From JBBQER01 sp038320885 (GTDB lineage: Bacteria; Actinomycetota; Acidimicrobiia; IMCC26256; PALSA-610), in the NCBI GenBank assembly GCA_038320885.1, contig JBBQER010000088.1, positions 1 through 16,525 of the forward strand: DNA of 16,525 nucleotides, read 5' to 3'. Made by a program: the position numbers and the translations under genes. The first letter of the stretch is position 1. Each line of letters starts with the position of its first letter. Positions 6,532 through 13,419 of the stretch are shown here, piece by piece. The notes below the pieces were generated by a model, which made no database searches, was not told the DNA's origin, and was given only the letters and a program-made list of their open reading frames with translations.

Positions 6532-7842
6532 ATGCCCCAAACCCCCGCTCCCTTGCCGCGCCCCGGCGACCCCCTGCGCATCGCATTCCTCATCTACCGA
6601 GGCAATCCCCACTGCGGCGGTCAGGGCGTCTACAGCCGCCATTTGACCCGTGAGCTGACCGAGCTCGGGCACCGCGTCACGATGTTCGCCGGCCAGCCCT
6701 GGCCCGTCGCCGACGCGCCCGTCGTGCTCGAAGAGGTCGCCGGGCTCGATCTCTACCGCCGCGAGAACCCGTTCCGCGTTCCGTGGCCGTACGAGTTCCG
6801 CACGATCGACGATCTCGCCGAATTCGGGATCATGTGCACCGCCGGGTTCCCGGAGCCGTACGCGTTCAGCCGCCGCGTCTACAAGGCGCTGCGCAACCGC
6901 CGCGAAGAGTTCGACCTCGTGCACGACAATCAGTGCCTCGGTACGGGCCTGCTCGGGCTCATGCGTGAGGGCTGGCCCTTCGTCAATACATTGCACCACC
7001 CGATCACCGTCGATCGCGATCTCGACCTCGACGCCGCGAGCGGACCCTTCCGCCGCGCGACGCTCCGCCGTTGGTACGGCTTCCTGGGTATGCAGATGCG
7101 CGTCGCCCGTGAAGTGCCGCGCCACATCACGGTGTCGGAGAACTCGAAGAAGGACATCGCCGCACAGATGGGCGTCGATCTCGACAGGCTGCACGTCGTG
7201 CCGGTCGGCGTCGACCAGAAGCAGTTCCGCCGGCTCCCCCACGTCGCGCGCGTTCCCGGACGGCTGATGACGACCGCGAGCGCCGACGTACCGCTCAAGG
7301 GACTGACGTATCTCATCGAGGCGCTGGCGAAGATCCGTACCGAACGGGAAGACGCGCACCTCGTCGTGATCGGCCGGCCCCGGCACAAGAGCGCGGTACC
7401 CGCGCAACTCGAACGACTCGGCCTGACCGACGCGGTCGAGTTCGTGAGCGGTGTCACCGACGAGCGTATCGTCGAGCTGTACGCGGAGGCCGAGATCGCA
7501 GTGGTCCCGTCGCTCTACGAGGGATTCTCGCTGCCGGCCATCGAGGCGATGGCGTGTGGTGTGCCGCTCGTCACCACCACCGGCGGCGCGCTGCCCGAGG
7601 TCGTCGGCCCGTCGGGCGACACCGCGATGACCGTTCCCACGGGTGACGCCGGCGCGCTCGCGCACCAAATCGTCGAGACCCTGAACAACCCGGAGCAGCG
7701 CGCCCGCCTGGGCGAAGGCGGACGGCGCCGCGTGCTCGACCGGTTCACCTGGCGCAAGACCGCCGAAGGCTCGGCCGAGCAGTACTACCTCGAGCTCGAG
7801 GCCCACGAGCGCCGCCGCTTCGATCTGCGCGTCCGGACCTGA
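6532..7842 (+). CDS. GT4 family glycosyltransferase
   Basis: This 436-residue protein is a retaining GT-B glycosyltransferase of family GT4, which transfers a sugar from a nucleotide-sugar donor at the inner face of the membrane or in the cytosol. The N-terminal acceptor domain begins with RIAFLIYRGNPHCGGQGVY (16-34), with the Gly-rich GGQGVY loop, and a probable catalytic-site His in NTLHHP (152-157). The donor domain has a basic residue in PLKGLTYLIEAL (Lys256) and the EX7E motif in YEGFSLPAIEA (Glu330 and Glu338). The start was set at ATG 6532, just before the GT-B fold; the frame is open far upstream but that part is antisense to the peptidase gene. No transmembrane helix is seen. The methyltransferase starts two bases after its stop. 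Donor and acceptor are unknown. Confidence 0.93.
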   Translation: MPQTPAPLPRPGDPLRIAFLIYRGNPHCGGQGVYSRHLTRELTELGHRVTMFAGQPWPVADAPVVLEEVAGLDLYRRENPFRVPWPYEFRTIDDLAEFGIMCTAGFPEPYAFSRRVYKALRNRREEFDLVHDNQCLGTGLLGLMREGWPFVNTLHHPITVDRDLDLDAASGPFRRATLRRWYGFLGMQMRVAREVPRHITVSENSKKDIAAQMGVDLDRLHVVPVGVDQKQFRRLPHVARVPGRLMTTASADVPLKGLTYLIEALAKIRTEREDAHLVVIGRPRHKSAVPAQLERLGLTDAVEFVSGVTDERIVELYAEAEIAVVPSLYEGFSLPAIEAMACGVPLVTTTGGALPEVVGPSGDTAMTVPTGDAGALAHQIVETLNNPEQRARLGEGGRRRVLDRFTWRKTAEGSAEQYYLELEAHERRRFDLRVRT

Positions 7843-7844
7843 TC

Positions 7845-8594
7845 ATGCTGACGGTCGAATTCGAACGGCTGAAACTCGCGTCGGGCGAGCGCCTGCTCGA
7901 CCTCGGGTCGGGCGGCGGACGGCACGCCTTCGAGGCGATGCGCCGCGGCGCTCGCGTCACCGCGCTCGACTACTCGGCGGCCGATCTCAAAGACGTCGCC
8001 GCGGTCGCGGGTGCGATGATCGAAGCCGGCGAGACCGGCGCCGGTCAATGGGCCGGCGTCGTGAACGGCGACGCGCTCGATCTTCCTTTTCCCGACGGCA
8101 GCTTCGACCGCGTGATCGTCTCAGAAGTGCTCGAACACATCTGGGACGACGAACGCGCGCTCCTCGAGATCGTCCGCGTCCTGCGACCCGGCGGACGCGT
8201 CGCGGCAACGGTTCCGACCCGCTGGCCCGAGCGCGTCTCCTGGGCGATCAACTACCGGTATCACGACGCGCCGGGCGCGCACGTGCGCATCTACCGTCAG
8301 CACGAGCTCGAGCAGAAGCTCGAACGGGCCGGATGCTTCCTTCGGGGATCGCATCACGCGCACGCGTTCCACTCGCCGTACTGGTGGCTCAAGTGCGCGT
8401 ACGGGCTCGACAACCCCGACGCGGCGCCGGTGAAGCGATACCACGATTTCCTCTGCCACCTCATCGAGCACAACCCGCGCTGGGCGCGCATCACCGAGCG
8501 CGCGCTCAACCCGGTGCTCGGAAAGAGCCTCGTGGTGTACGGGGAGAAGGTGCCACGGAGCGGCGCGAAATGGGGGAAGCGCAGCCTTGCCTGA
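7845..8594 (+). CDS. Class I SAM-dependent methyltransferase (Methyltransf_11-like)
   Basis: A 249-residue Rossmann-fold methyltransferase. Motif I is LLDLGSGGGRH (17-27), the acidic residue that binds the SAM ribose is Asp42 in ALDYS, motif II/III is NGDALDLPFPDGSFD (74-88), and the post-motif EVLEHIWDD (94-102) with VLRPGGR (112-118) completes the core. This pattern is typical of small-molecule and lipid or sugar methyltransferases. The C-terminal part (about 140-249), rich in His, Tyr and Trp, probably forms the acceptor site. The ATG lies two bases after the glycosyltransferase stop and the next gene starts eight bases before its own stop, so it is translationally coupled on both sides. 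It probably methylates the product or acceptor of the glycosyltransferase; this is inferred from context only. Confidence 0.92.
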   Translation: MLTVEFERLKLASGERLLDLGSGGGRHAFEAMRRGARVTALDYSAADLKDVAAVAGAMIEAGETGAGQWAGVVNGDALDLPFPDGSFDRVIVSEVLEHIWDDERALLEIVRVLRPGGRVAATVPTRWPERVSWAINYRYHDAPGAHVRIYRQHELEQKLERAGCFLRGSHHAHAFHSPYWWLKCAYGLDNPDAAPVKRYHDFLCHLIEHNPRWARITERALNPVLGKSLVVYGEKVPRSGAKWGKRSLA

Positions 8595-9705
8595 GTTGAA
8601 GCTCCCGGAGGTCGCCGGAATCCTGAGCGCCGCCCAAGTCGCACAAACCATCGACGCGATCGCGTCGGTGCAGCAGCCCGACGGCAACATCCCGTGGGTA
8701 CCTGGGGGCCAGACCGACCCGTGGAACCTCGTGGAGGCCGCGATCGCACTCGATGTCGGTGGGCGGTTCGCCGAAGCGGAGCGCGCCTACGACTGGCTGC
8801 GCGGCATGCAGTTGCTGACCGGCTCGTGGCACGCCTACTACCAGGGCGACGCGGTGAAGGAGCACACACTCGACACCAATGTCACCTGTTACGTCGCCAA
8901 CGGCGTGTGGCACCACTACCTCGCCACCGGCGACACCAGTTTCCTCAGCGAGCTGTTCCCCGTGGTCGAGCGAGCGATTGACTTCGCACTCGACAACCAG
9001 CACCCGACCGGCGAGATCGAATGGGACGCCGACCCGCAACGGACCGACGGCAAGGGCGCGTTGCTCACCGGCTCGTCGAGCATCTACTCGTCGTTGCGCT
9101 GCGCGATCGCGGCTGCCGAACGCCTCGGCCGGGAGCGCCCCGACTGGGAGCTGTCACTCGGCTCGCTCGCCATCGCGATCGCCCACCGCCCCGAACGTTT
9201 CCTCGACAAGGAGCGTTGGGCGATGGACTGGTACTACCCGATCCTCGCCGGCGTGCTGCGCGGCGGCGCGGCCGAAGCGCGCGTCGCGTCGAAGTGGGAG
9301 ACGTTCGTCGTCCACGGTCGGGGCGTGCGCTGCGTCTCCAATCAACCATGGATCACCGCGGCGGAAACGTGCGAGCTCGTGATGGCGCTCGACGCGATCG
9401 GATTGCACGAGCGCGCGCATGACCTGTTCGCGTCGGTGCAGTTCCTGCGCCACGACGACGGCAGCTATTGGACCGGCATGAACTTCGCCGACGAGCGCTT
9501 CGACGAGCCGGGTGACTACTTCACTCCCGAGCAGCCGACGTGGAACAGCGCGGCGGTGGTGCTCGCGGCGAACGCGCTCGGCGGGAGCGGCCCGACGTCG
9601 GGTCTGTTCCGCGGCGAGGGCCTGCCCGCGGGCCTCACCGCGCAGGAGCTCATCGACGCCGGCTCGGCAATCGAAACCGGCCGCTCCGCGAGCGAACAGC
9701 ACTAG
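8587..9705 (+). CDS. Alpha/alpha-barrel protein, prenyltransferase/terpene-cyclase-like or six-hairpin glycosidase-like
   Basis: This 372-residue protein looks like an alpha/alpha toroid built of helical hairpins. It contains QW-like repeats, QQPDGNIPW (29-37) and QFLRHDDGSYW (285-295), of the kind seen in prenyltransferase/squalene-cyclase barrels. Segments such as NLVEAAIALDVGGR and ELFPVVERAIDFAL, and aromatic-rich GSWHAYYQGD (79-88), recall six-hairpin glycoside hydrolases. The DxDD motif of squalene-hopene cyclases is absent, and homologues are often labelled 'prenyltransferase' without proof. No signal peptide is visible. The start is TTG 8587, with GGGGGAAG upstream; no ATG or GTG lies in frame nearby. 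It overlaps the methyltransferase by eight bases. A role on a sugar- or isoprenoid-linked substrate of the same cassette is plausible but not shown. Confidence 0.72.
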   Translation: MPELKLPEVAGILSAAQVAQTIDAIASVQQPDGNIPWVPGGQTDPWNLVEAAIALDVGGRFAEAERAYDWLRGMQLLTGSWHAYYQGDAVKEHTLDTNVTCYVANGVWHHYLATGDTSFLSELFPVVERAIDFALDNQHPTGEIEWDADPQRTDGKGALLTGSSSIYSSLRCAIAAAERLGRERPDWELSLGSLAIAIAHRPERFLDKERWAMDWYYPILAGVLRGGAAEARVASKWETFVVHGRGVRCVSNQPWITAAETCELVMALDAIGLHERAHDLFASVQFLRHDDGSYWTGMNFADERFDEPGDYFTPEQPTWNSAAVVLAANALGGSGPTSGLFRGEGLPAGLTAQELIDAGSAIETGRSASEQH

Positions 9706-9718
9706 CGCGGAGCGAGTC

Positions 9719-10243
9719 ATCGCGATACGACTGCGGCGACGGACAGCCGACCGTCTCGCAGTTCTCCTCTCCCGTTGCGCGGCAGACGCGTTGAGGTACG
9801 AGCCGACCGGAGGCTCACTGAGCGGCGTCACTCCTCCCGGGTTGCGGCTGCGGAGTTGGTCGACGGTTCTGGCCGGTGCCGACGCGTTCGACCGTGGTTG
9901 CTCGGCGATTCGTTCCTGGGCGGTCCACCGGGGCGCGGGTCTGGATGTTCTGACCGACGGTCCGCTCGCGGTCGGCACGAACGTCGCGATCAGCGCTCCC
10001 CTTCCGCTCGGCTTCGTCGAGATCACGTGCCGCGTCGTTGCCATCGTCGACGAGCCTGACCGGTTCGGCTTCGTCTACGGCACGCTCCCGGTGCACCCCG
10101 AGCGAGGGGAAGAGTCGTTCGTCGTCTCGCGCAGTCGGGGTGTTGTGCGCTTCGACGTGCGGGCCGCCTCTCGTCCGGCTGATCCGCTGGCGCGCGCGTT
10201 CTCGCCGATCGCGCATCGCCTGCAAAAACGCGGCGGTCCGTAG
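9719..10243 (+). CDS. DUF1990 (UPF0548) family protein, with start and frame defects
   Basis: The protein matches DUF1990/UPF0548, a family of unknown function. Recognisable parts are the N-terminal LRYEPTGGSLSG (25-36), the SWAVHRGAG core (66-74), and the signature YGTLPVHPERGEESF (120-134) followed by SRPADPLARAF (151-161). Family-like sequence already begins at IRLRRRTADRLA, yet no ATG, GTG or TTG lies in frame between 9512 and a TTG at 9791, which would cut off 24 of these residues. GGAG at 9709-9712 is spaced correctly for ATC at 9719, used here as nominal start. At the other end the frame stops at 10243, but dropping one A from the run of five at 10224-10228 restores a family-like tail (AVRRYLSAM) ending at 10286. 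The gene may be decaying or carry consensus errors. The family call is firm; both ends are not. Confidence 0.75.
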   Translation: MAIRLRRRTADRLAVLLSRCAADALRYEPTGGSLSGVTPPGLRLRSWSTVLAGADAFDRGCSAIRSWAVHRGAGLDVLTDGPLAVGTNVAISAPLPLGFVEITCRVVAIVDEPDRFGFVYGTLPVHPERGEESFVVSRSRGVVRFDVRAASRPADPLARAFSPIAHRLQKRGGP

Positions 10244-10278
10244 ATACCTTTCGGCAATGCAGTCCGCCGTGAGCAGCC

Positions 10279-10880
10279 GTGGCTGAAATCCGCTACCTGT
10301 TGTGGGACTTCGGCGACACGCTGGCCGATCAGCGGTGGATGTGGCCGAGTCCGGACGGCGTACCCGGATGGACCGCTCTCTATATCGGGCGCTGCCGGAC
10401 AGCGACCTCGACGCGAGTTGGAACGTCGGCGAGACAACAACCGAAGAGCTCATCGCCGCGTTCGCCGGTGAGCTCGGGTGCACGCCGGAGCTGCTCATCG
10501 CGCACACGAAGCAGCGGTGCAGCGAGTTGCAGTTCTTCGAGCACGCGTGGGTCGCGGCGCGGGCGCGCACGCTTCCGCAAGCGCTCGTCACCGTGAACTC
10601 CGACGGTTTCAGCCGCTTCGTCGTACCGAGGTACAACCTCGATTCCGTCTTCGACCTGATCGTGACGTCATGGGAAGAGCACACCATGGACAAGGCGCGC
10701 CTCTGCGAGATCGCACTCCAACGACTCGGCGGCCACGATCCGGCGGAAGCGCTCCTGATCGACAACATCGAAGCGAACGTCGAAGCATGGAGAGCGCGAG
10801 GCGGCCAGGCGTACCTGTTCGTCAGCGACGAGCAGTTCGCCGTCGACGCGGCTCGGTTACTTCCGGCGCAAGACTCGTAG
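10279..10880 (+). pseudogene. HAD-superfamily hydrolase-like protein, frameshifted
   Basis: Two frames together spell one HAD-like protein. The first runs from GTG 10279 through motif I, LLWDFGDTLAD (7-17), to TALY at codon 35. The second begins with RALPDSDLD at 10386 and carries the cap, motif II VTVNSDG, a lysine in MDKARLCEIAL and motif IV LLIDNIEANVEAW, ending at 10880. The join is at TATAT (10381-10385), where two extra bases (one AT unit) break the frame; without them the protein would be about 199 residues. Motif I is DxG rather than DxD, so the general acid-base Asp of phosphatases is missing and ordinary phosphatase activity is doubtful. The start overlaps the restored tail of the DUF1990 gene by eight bases. 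A two-base insertion, a one-base deletion and a consensus error cannot be told apart here. Confidence 0.8.
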
Positions 10881-11471
10881 CGAGCCGGTTGTCGATTCCG
10901 GCTCGAAGCCGTCGGATACCGCGCGTTGCCACACGTGGAATGGGGCTTGCCCCCCGGCGCTTGGATCTTCGAACACGTCGTGGATCGCGAGCACTCCCCC
11001 GGCCACGACGTGCGGCGACCAGCCCGCGTAGTCGGCCATCGCGACGTCTTCCGCGTGACCGCCGTCGATGAACAGGAAGCCGAGCGGCGTCTGCCACGCC
11101 CGTGAGACGGGGATCGAATGGCCGACGATCGCGACGACGACGTCTTCGAGATCCGCGGCGTGGATCGTGCGCCGGAAGAAGGGAAGGGTGTCCATCTTGC
11201 CGGTCTCGGGGTCGACGACCTCGGGATCATGGTGCTCCCAGCCGGCCTGGTTCTCCTCCGAGCCGCGGTGATGATCCAGAGTGAAGAGAACGGTGCCCGC
11301 GGCGCGTGCGGCCGCGCCCAGATAGACCGCCGACTTGCCGCAGTACGTGCCGATCTCCAGGAGTGGCCCGACCCGGCCGCCGTCGACGCCCGCCGCGTGC
11401 AGGGCCAGGCCCTCGTCGTCGGGCATGAATCCCTTGGCGCCGCGCGCGACTTCGAGCAGGTCGGGATCCAT
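10857..11471 (-). CDS. Class I SAM-dependent methyltransferase (Methyltransf_24/cephalosporin hydroxylase-like)
   Basis: This 204-residue protein is a methyltransferase of the group annotated as Methyltransf_24 or CmcI-like, different from the one at 7845. Motif I is LLEIGTYCGKSAVYL (37-51), the acidic SAM residue is in TLDHHRGSEEN (64-74), and the metal or active-site region reads FIDGGHAEDVAMADY (134-148), with Asp136, His139 and Asp147, followed by WSPHVVAGGVLAIHDVF (151-167). Relatives often methylate sugar hydroxyls or small phenolics, but the group is broad. The ATG at 11471 starts the family-like part; GGAGG lies about 20 bases upstream, too far to be decisive. Its 3' end overlaps the HAD gene tail to tail by 24 bases. 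It faces the glycosyltransferase cassette and could belong to the same pathway, or simply follow the mutase gene set. Confidence 0.85.
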   Translation of the reverse strand: MDPDLLEVARGAKGFMPDDEGLALHAAGVDGGRVGPLLEIGTYCGKSAVYLGAAARAAGTVLFTLDHHRGSEENQAGWEHHDPEVVDPETGKMDTLPFFRRTIHAADLEDVVVAIVGHSIPVSRAWQTPLGFLFIDGGHAEDVAMADYAGWSPHVVAGGVLAIHDVFEDPSAGGQAPFHVWQRAVSDGFEPESTTGSLRVLRRK

Positions 11472-11496
11472 CGGCGCGCAGGCTAGGCCAGACCTC

Positions 11497-11751
11497 CTAC
11501 GCCAGCGCGCGCCGCACCGCGGCAATCAGCGCCTTCTGTTCGACCTTCGTGGTCGCACGCTTCCGCTCGAAGTCGTCGCCCGTGAACCGCACATCGGCGT
11601 AGGTGTCGTCGCCGTCGGCATGGAAGTGGAGGCAGGCGCGCGAGCGGCGATAGAAGACGCCGCGGTTCTTCTCGGTCAAGCCGTCGAGGGCGCGCAACTG
11701 TTCGAGCAACGGTCCGATCCGGTCGAGATCTTCGTCGCGGGCGTGGCGCAC
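11497..11751 (-). CDS. Small conserved hypothetical protein (84 aa)
   Basis: An 84-residue soluble protein that I do not assign to a named family. It has an N-terminal helix (DLDRIGPLLEQLRAL), a central part with conserved-looking LTEKNRGVFYRRSRACLHFHAD (25-46), then YADVRFTGDDFER (51-63) and a short C-terminal helix. The alternation of Phe, Tyr, His and Arg on the middle strands suggests a small alpha/beta fold that might bind an anionic ligand. GTG 11751 is nine bases after the mutase stop, so it is almost certainly translated from the same transcript. It is too short and lacks the DxHxxG motif, so it is not the missing B12-binding subunit. Protein-like composition and tight placement support it as real. 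Confidence 0.75.
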   Translation of the reverse strand: MRHARDEDLDRIGPLLEQLRALDGLTEKNRGVFYRRSRACLHFHADGDDTYADVRFTGDDFERKRATTKVEQKALIAAVRRALA

Positions 11752-11760
11752 CGGAGCCGA

Positions 11761-13392
11761 TCAGATCCGGGGTTGCTCGACCCAGCGCCCGAACACGCCC
11801 GCGAGCGCTTCGACGATCTCGCCCAGCGTCGCGTACGCGCGCACCGCGTCGAGCAATGCCGGCATCAGGTTGGTGGTCGGCTCTCGCGCATCCGACGCGA
11901 CCTGCGCCAAGACCCGTGCCACTGCGGCCGCATCACGGTCCTTGCGCACCTTCTCGAGCCGGCGCCGCTGCTCTTCCTCGACCTCGGGACCGATGCGCAA
12001 CGTCTCGGGCGGCGCTTCGTCGTTCCCTTCCAGGAATTGGGTCACACCGACGATCACGTGCCGGCCCGCGTTCAGCTTGCGCTCCAACTCGTAGGCGGAG
12101 TCGGCGATGGCCGACTGGAACCATCCTTCTTCCACGCCCCGCACCGCGCCGTCGAGCATCGAACCGGCGCCGAGCTCGTCGACGCGGGCGAACACCGCCT
12201 CGGCCTGCCGCTCGAGCTCGTCGGTGAGTGCTTCCACGTACCACGAACCGCCGAGCGGATCGGCAACGTTGGCGACACGCGTCTCGTTGGCGATCACCTG
12301 CTGCGTGCGGAGCGCGATCCGGGCCGCGCGTTCGGTCGGCAGCGCGAAGGTCTCGTCCATCGAGTTCGTGTGGAGACTCTGGGTACCGCCGAGCACACCC
12401 GCCAGCGCCTCGATCGCGGTGCGGACGATGTTGACCTCGGGTTGCTGCGCGGTCAACGACACGCCGGCGGTCTGGGTGTGAAACCGCATCTGCAACGAAC
12501 GGTCGTTCTTGGCGCCGTAGCGGTCGCGCAGCCAGCGCGCCCAGATCCTTCGCGCGGCGCGGTACTTGGCGATCTCCTCGAAGAAGTCGATGTGCGCGTT
12601 GAAGAAGAACGACAAGCGCGGCGCGAACGCGTCGATGTCGAGCCCGGCCTGCAAGCCGAGCTCCACGTAGGCGAAGCCGTTCGCAATCGTGAAGGCGAGC
12701 TCTTCGGCGGCCGTCCCACCCGCCTCGCGAATGTGATAGCCGGAGATCGACAGGGGGTGGAAGCGCGGCATTTCCGTCGTGCAGAACCGGATCGTGTCGG
12801 CGACGAGGCGCAGCGACGGACGGGGCGGGAAGATGAACTCCTTCTGAGCCTGGTACTCCTTCAGGATGTCGTTCTGCAGCGTGCCGCCGAGGCGCGCCCG
12901 CTCGACTCCCGTGGCCTCGGCGTTCGCGACGTACATCGCGAAGATCACCGCCGCGGGCCCGTTGATCGTCATCGACGTCGTCACCGCGCCGAGATCGATC
13001 CCTCGGTAGAGATCCTCGACGTCGGCGAGCGTGTCGACGGCAACCCCACAGCGACCGACCTCGCCGAGCGCGAGCTCGTCGTCGGAGTCGCGACCCATCA
13101 GGGTCGGCAGGTCGAACGCGGTCGACAGGCCGTCACCGCCGGCCGCGAGCAGCTCGTGGAATCGCCGGTTCGTGTCGAGCGCAGTCCCGAAGCCGGCGAA
13201 CATGCGCATCGTCCAGAGCTTCGAGCGGTACATCGACGCGTGCGGACCACGCGTATACGGGTACTGGCCCGGATGCTCGCCGTCGGCCGGGCCGTAGACG
13301 GGCTCGACGGGAACGCCCGACATCGTCGTGAAGTCGGCGTCGCGCGCGGGCGTGGAGTCGAACGCTTCCCGCCAGTCGTCGCGCCGCGTCAC
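11761..13392 (-). CDS. B12-dependent acyl-CoA mutase large subunit, isobutyryl-CoA-mutase-like
   Basis: The 543 residues form the TIM-barrel catalytic part of the methylmalonyl-CoA mutase family, which rearranges acyl-CoA carbon skeletons by adenosylcobalamin radicals. Landmarks are YPYTRGPHASMY (44-55), FDLPTLMGRDSDD (93-105), GTLQNDILKEY (170-180), the radical-cage GYH with His220, and QSLHTNSMDE (338-347). The C-terminal B12 domain with DxHxxG is absent, so a separate small subunit is needed; none is in the window. The residues that set substrate in methylmalonyl-CoA mutase, Tyr89 and Arg207, are Phe65 and Gln183 here, the pair known from isobutyryl-CoA mutase. Position 92 is Ala, not the Asp of 2-hydroxyisobutyryl-CoA mutase. 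Interconversion of butyryl- and isobutyryl-CoA is therefore the best guess. Start GTG 13392 lies 27 bases after the SDR gene. Confidence 0.93.
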   Translation of the reverse strand: MTRRDDWREAFDSTPARDADFTTMSGVPVEPVYGPADGEHPGQYPYTRGPHASMYRSKLWTMRMFAGFGTALDTNRRFHELLAAGGDGLSTAFDLPTLMGRDSDDELALGEVGRCGVAVDTLADVEDLYRGIDLGAVTTSMTINGPAAVIFAMYVANAEATGVERARLGGTLQNDILKEYQAQKEFIFPPRPSLRLVADTIRFCTTEMPRFHPLSISGYHIREAGGTAAEELAFTIANGFAYVELGLQAGLDIDAFAPRLSFFFNAHIDFFEEIAKYRAARRIWARWLRDRYGAKNDRSLQMRFHTQTAGVSLTAQQPEVNIVRTAIEALAGVLGGTQSLHTNSMDETFALPTERAARIALRTQQVIANETRVANVADPLGGSWYVEALTDELERQAEAVFARVDELGAGSMLDGAVRGVEEGWFQSAIADSAYELERKLNAGRHVIVGVTQFLEGNDEAPPETLRIGPEVEEEQRRRLEKVRKDRDAAAVARVLAQVASDAREPTTNLMPALLDAVRAYATLGEIVEALAGVFGRWVEQPRI

Positions 13393-13419
13393 GGTGTCAG
13401 GTTACAAGCCCAACCGCCG

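Noticed and set aside
6181..7806. A 541-codon open frame on the minus strand opposite the glycosyltransferase
   Set aside because: The antisense strand carries full GT4 motifs; this frame shows only repetitive charged residues and no fold-like pattern.
10376..10390. Programmed ribosomal frameshifting in the HAD gene
   Set aside because: No slippery heptamer or obvious downstream stimulator was seen, and the neighbouring DUF1990 gene also shows a frame break, so damage or error is simpler.
11497..11751. The small gene as the B12-binding mutase subunit
   Set aside because: It is too short and has no DxHxxG, SxL or GG motifs of the cobalamin domain.
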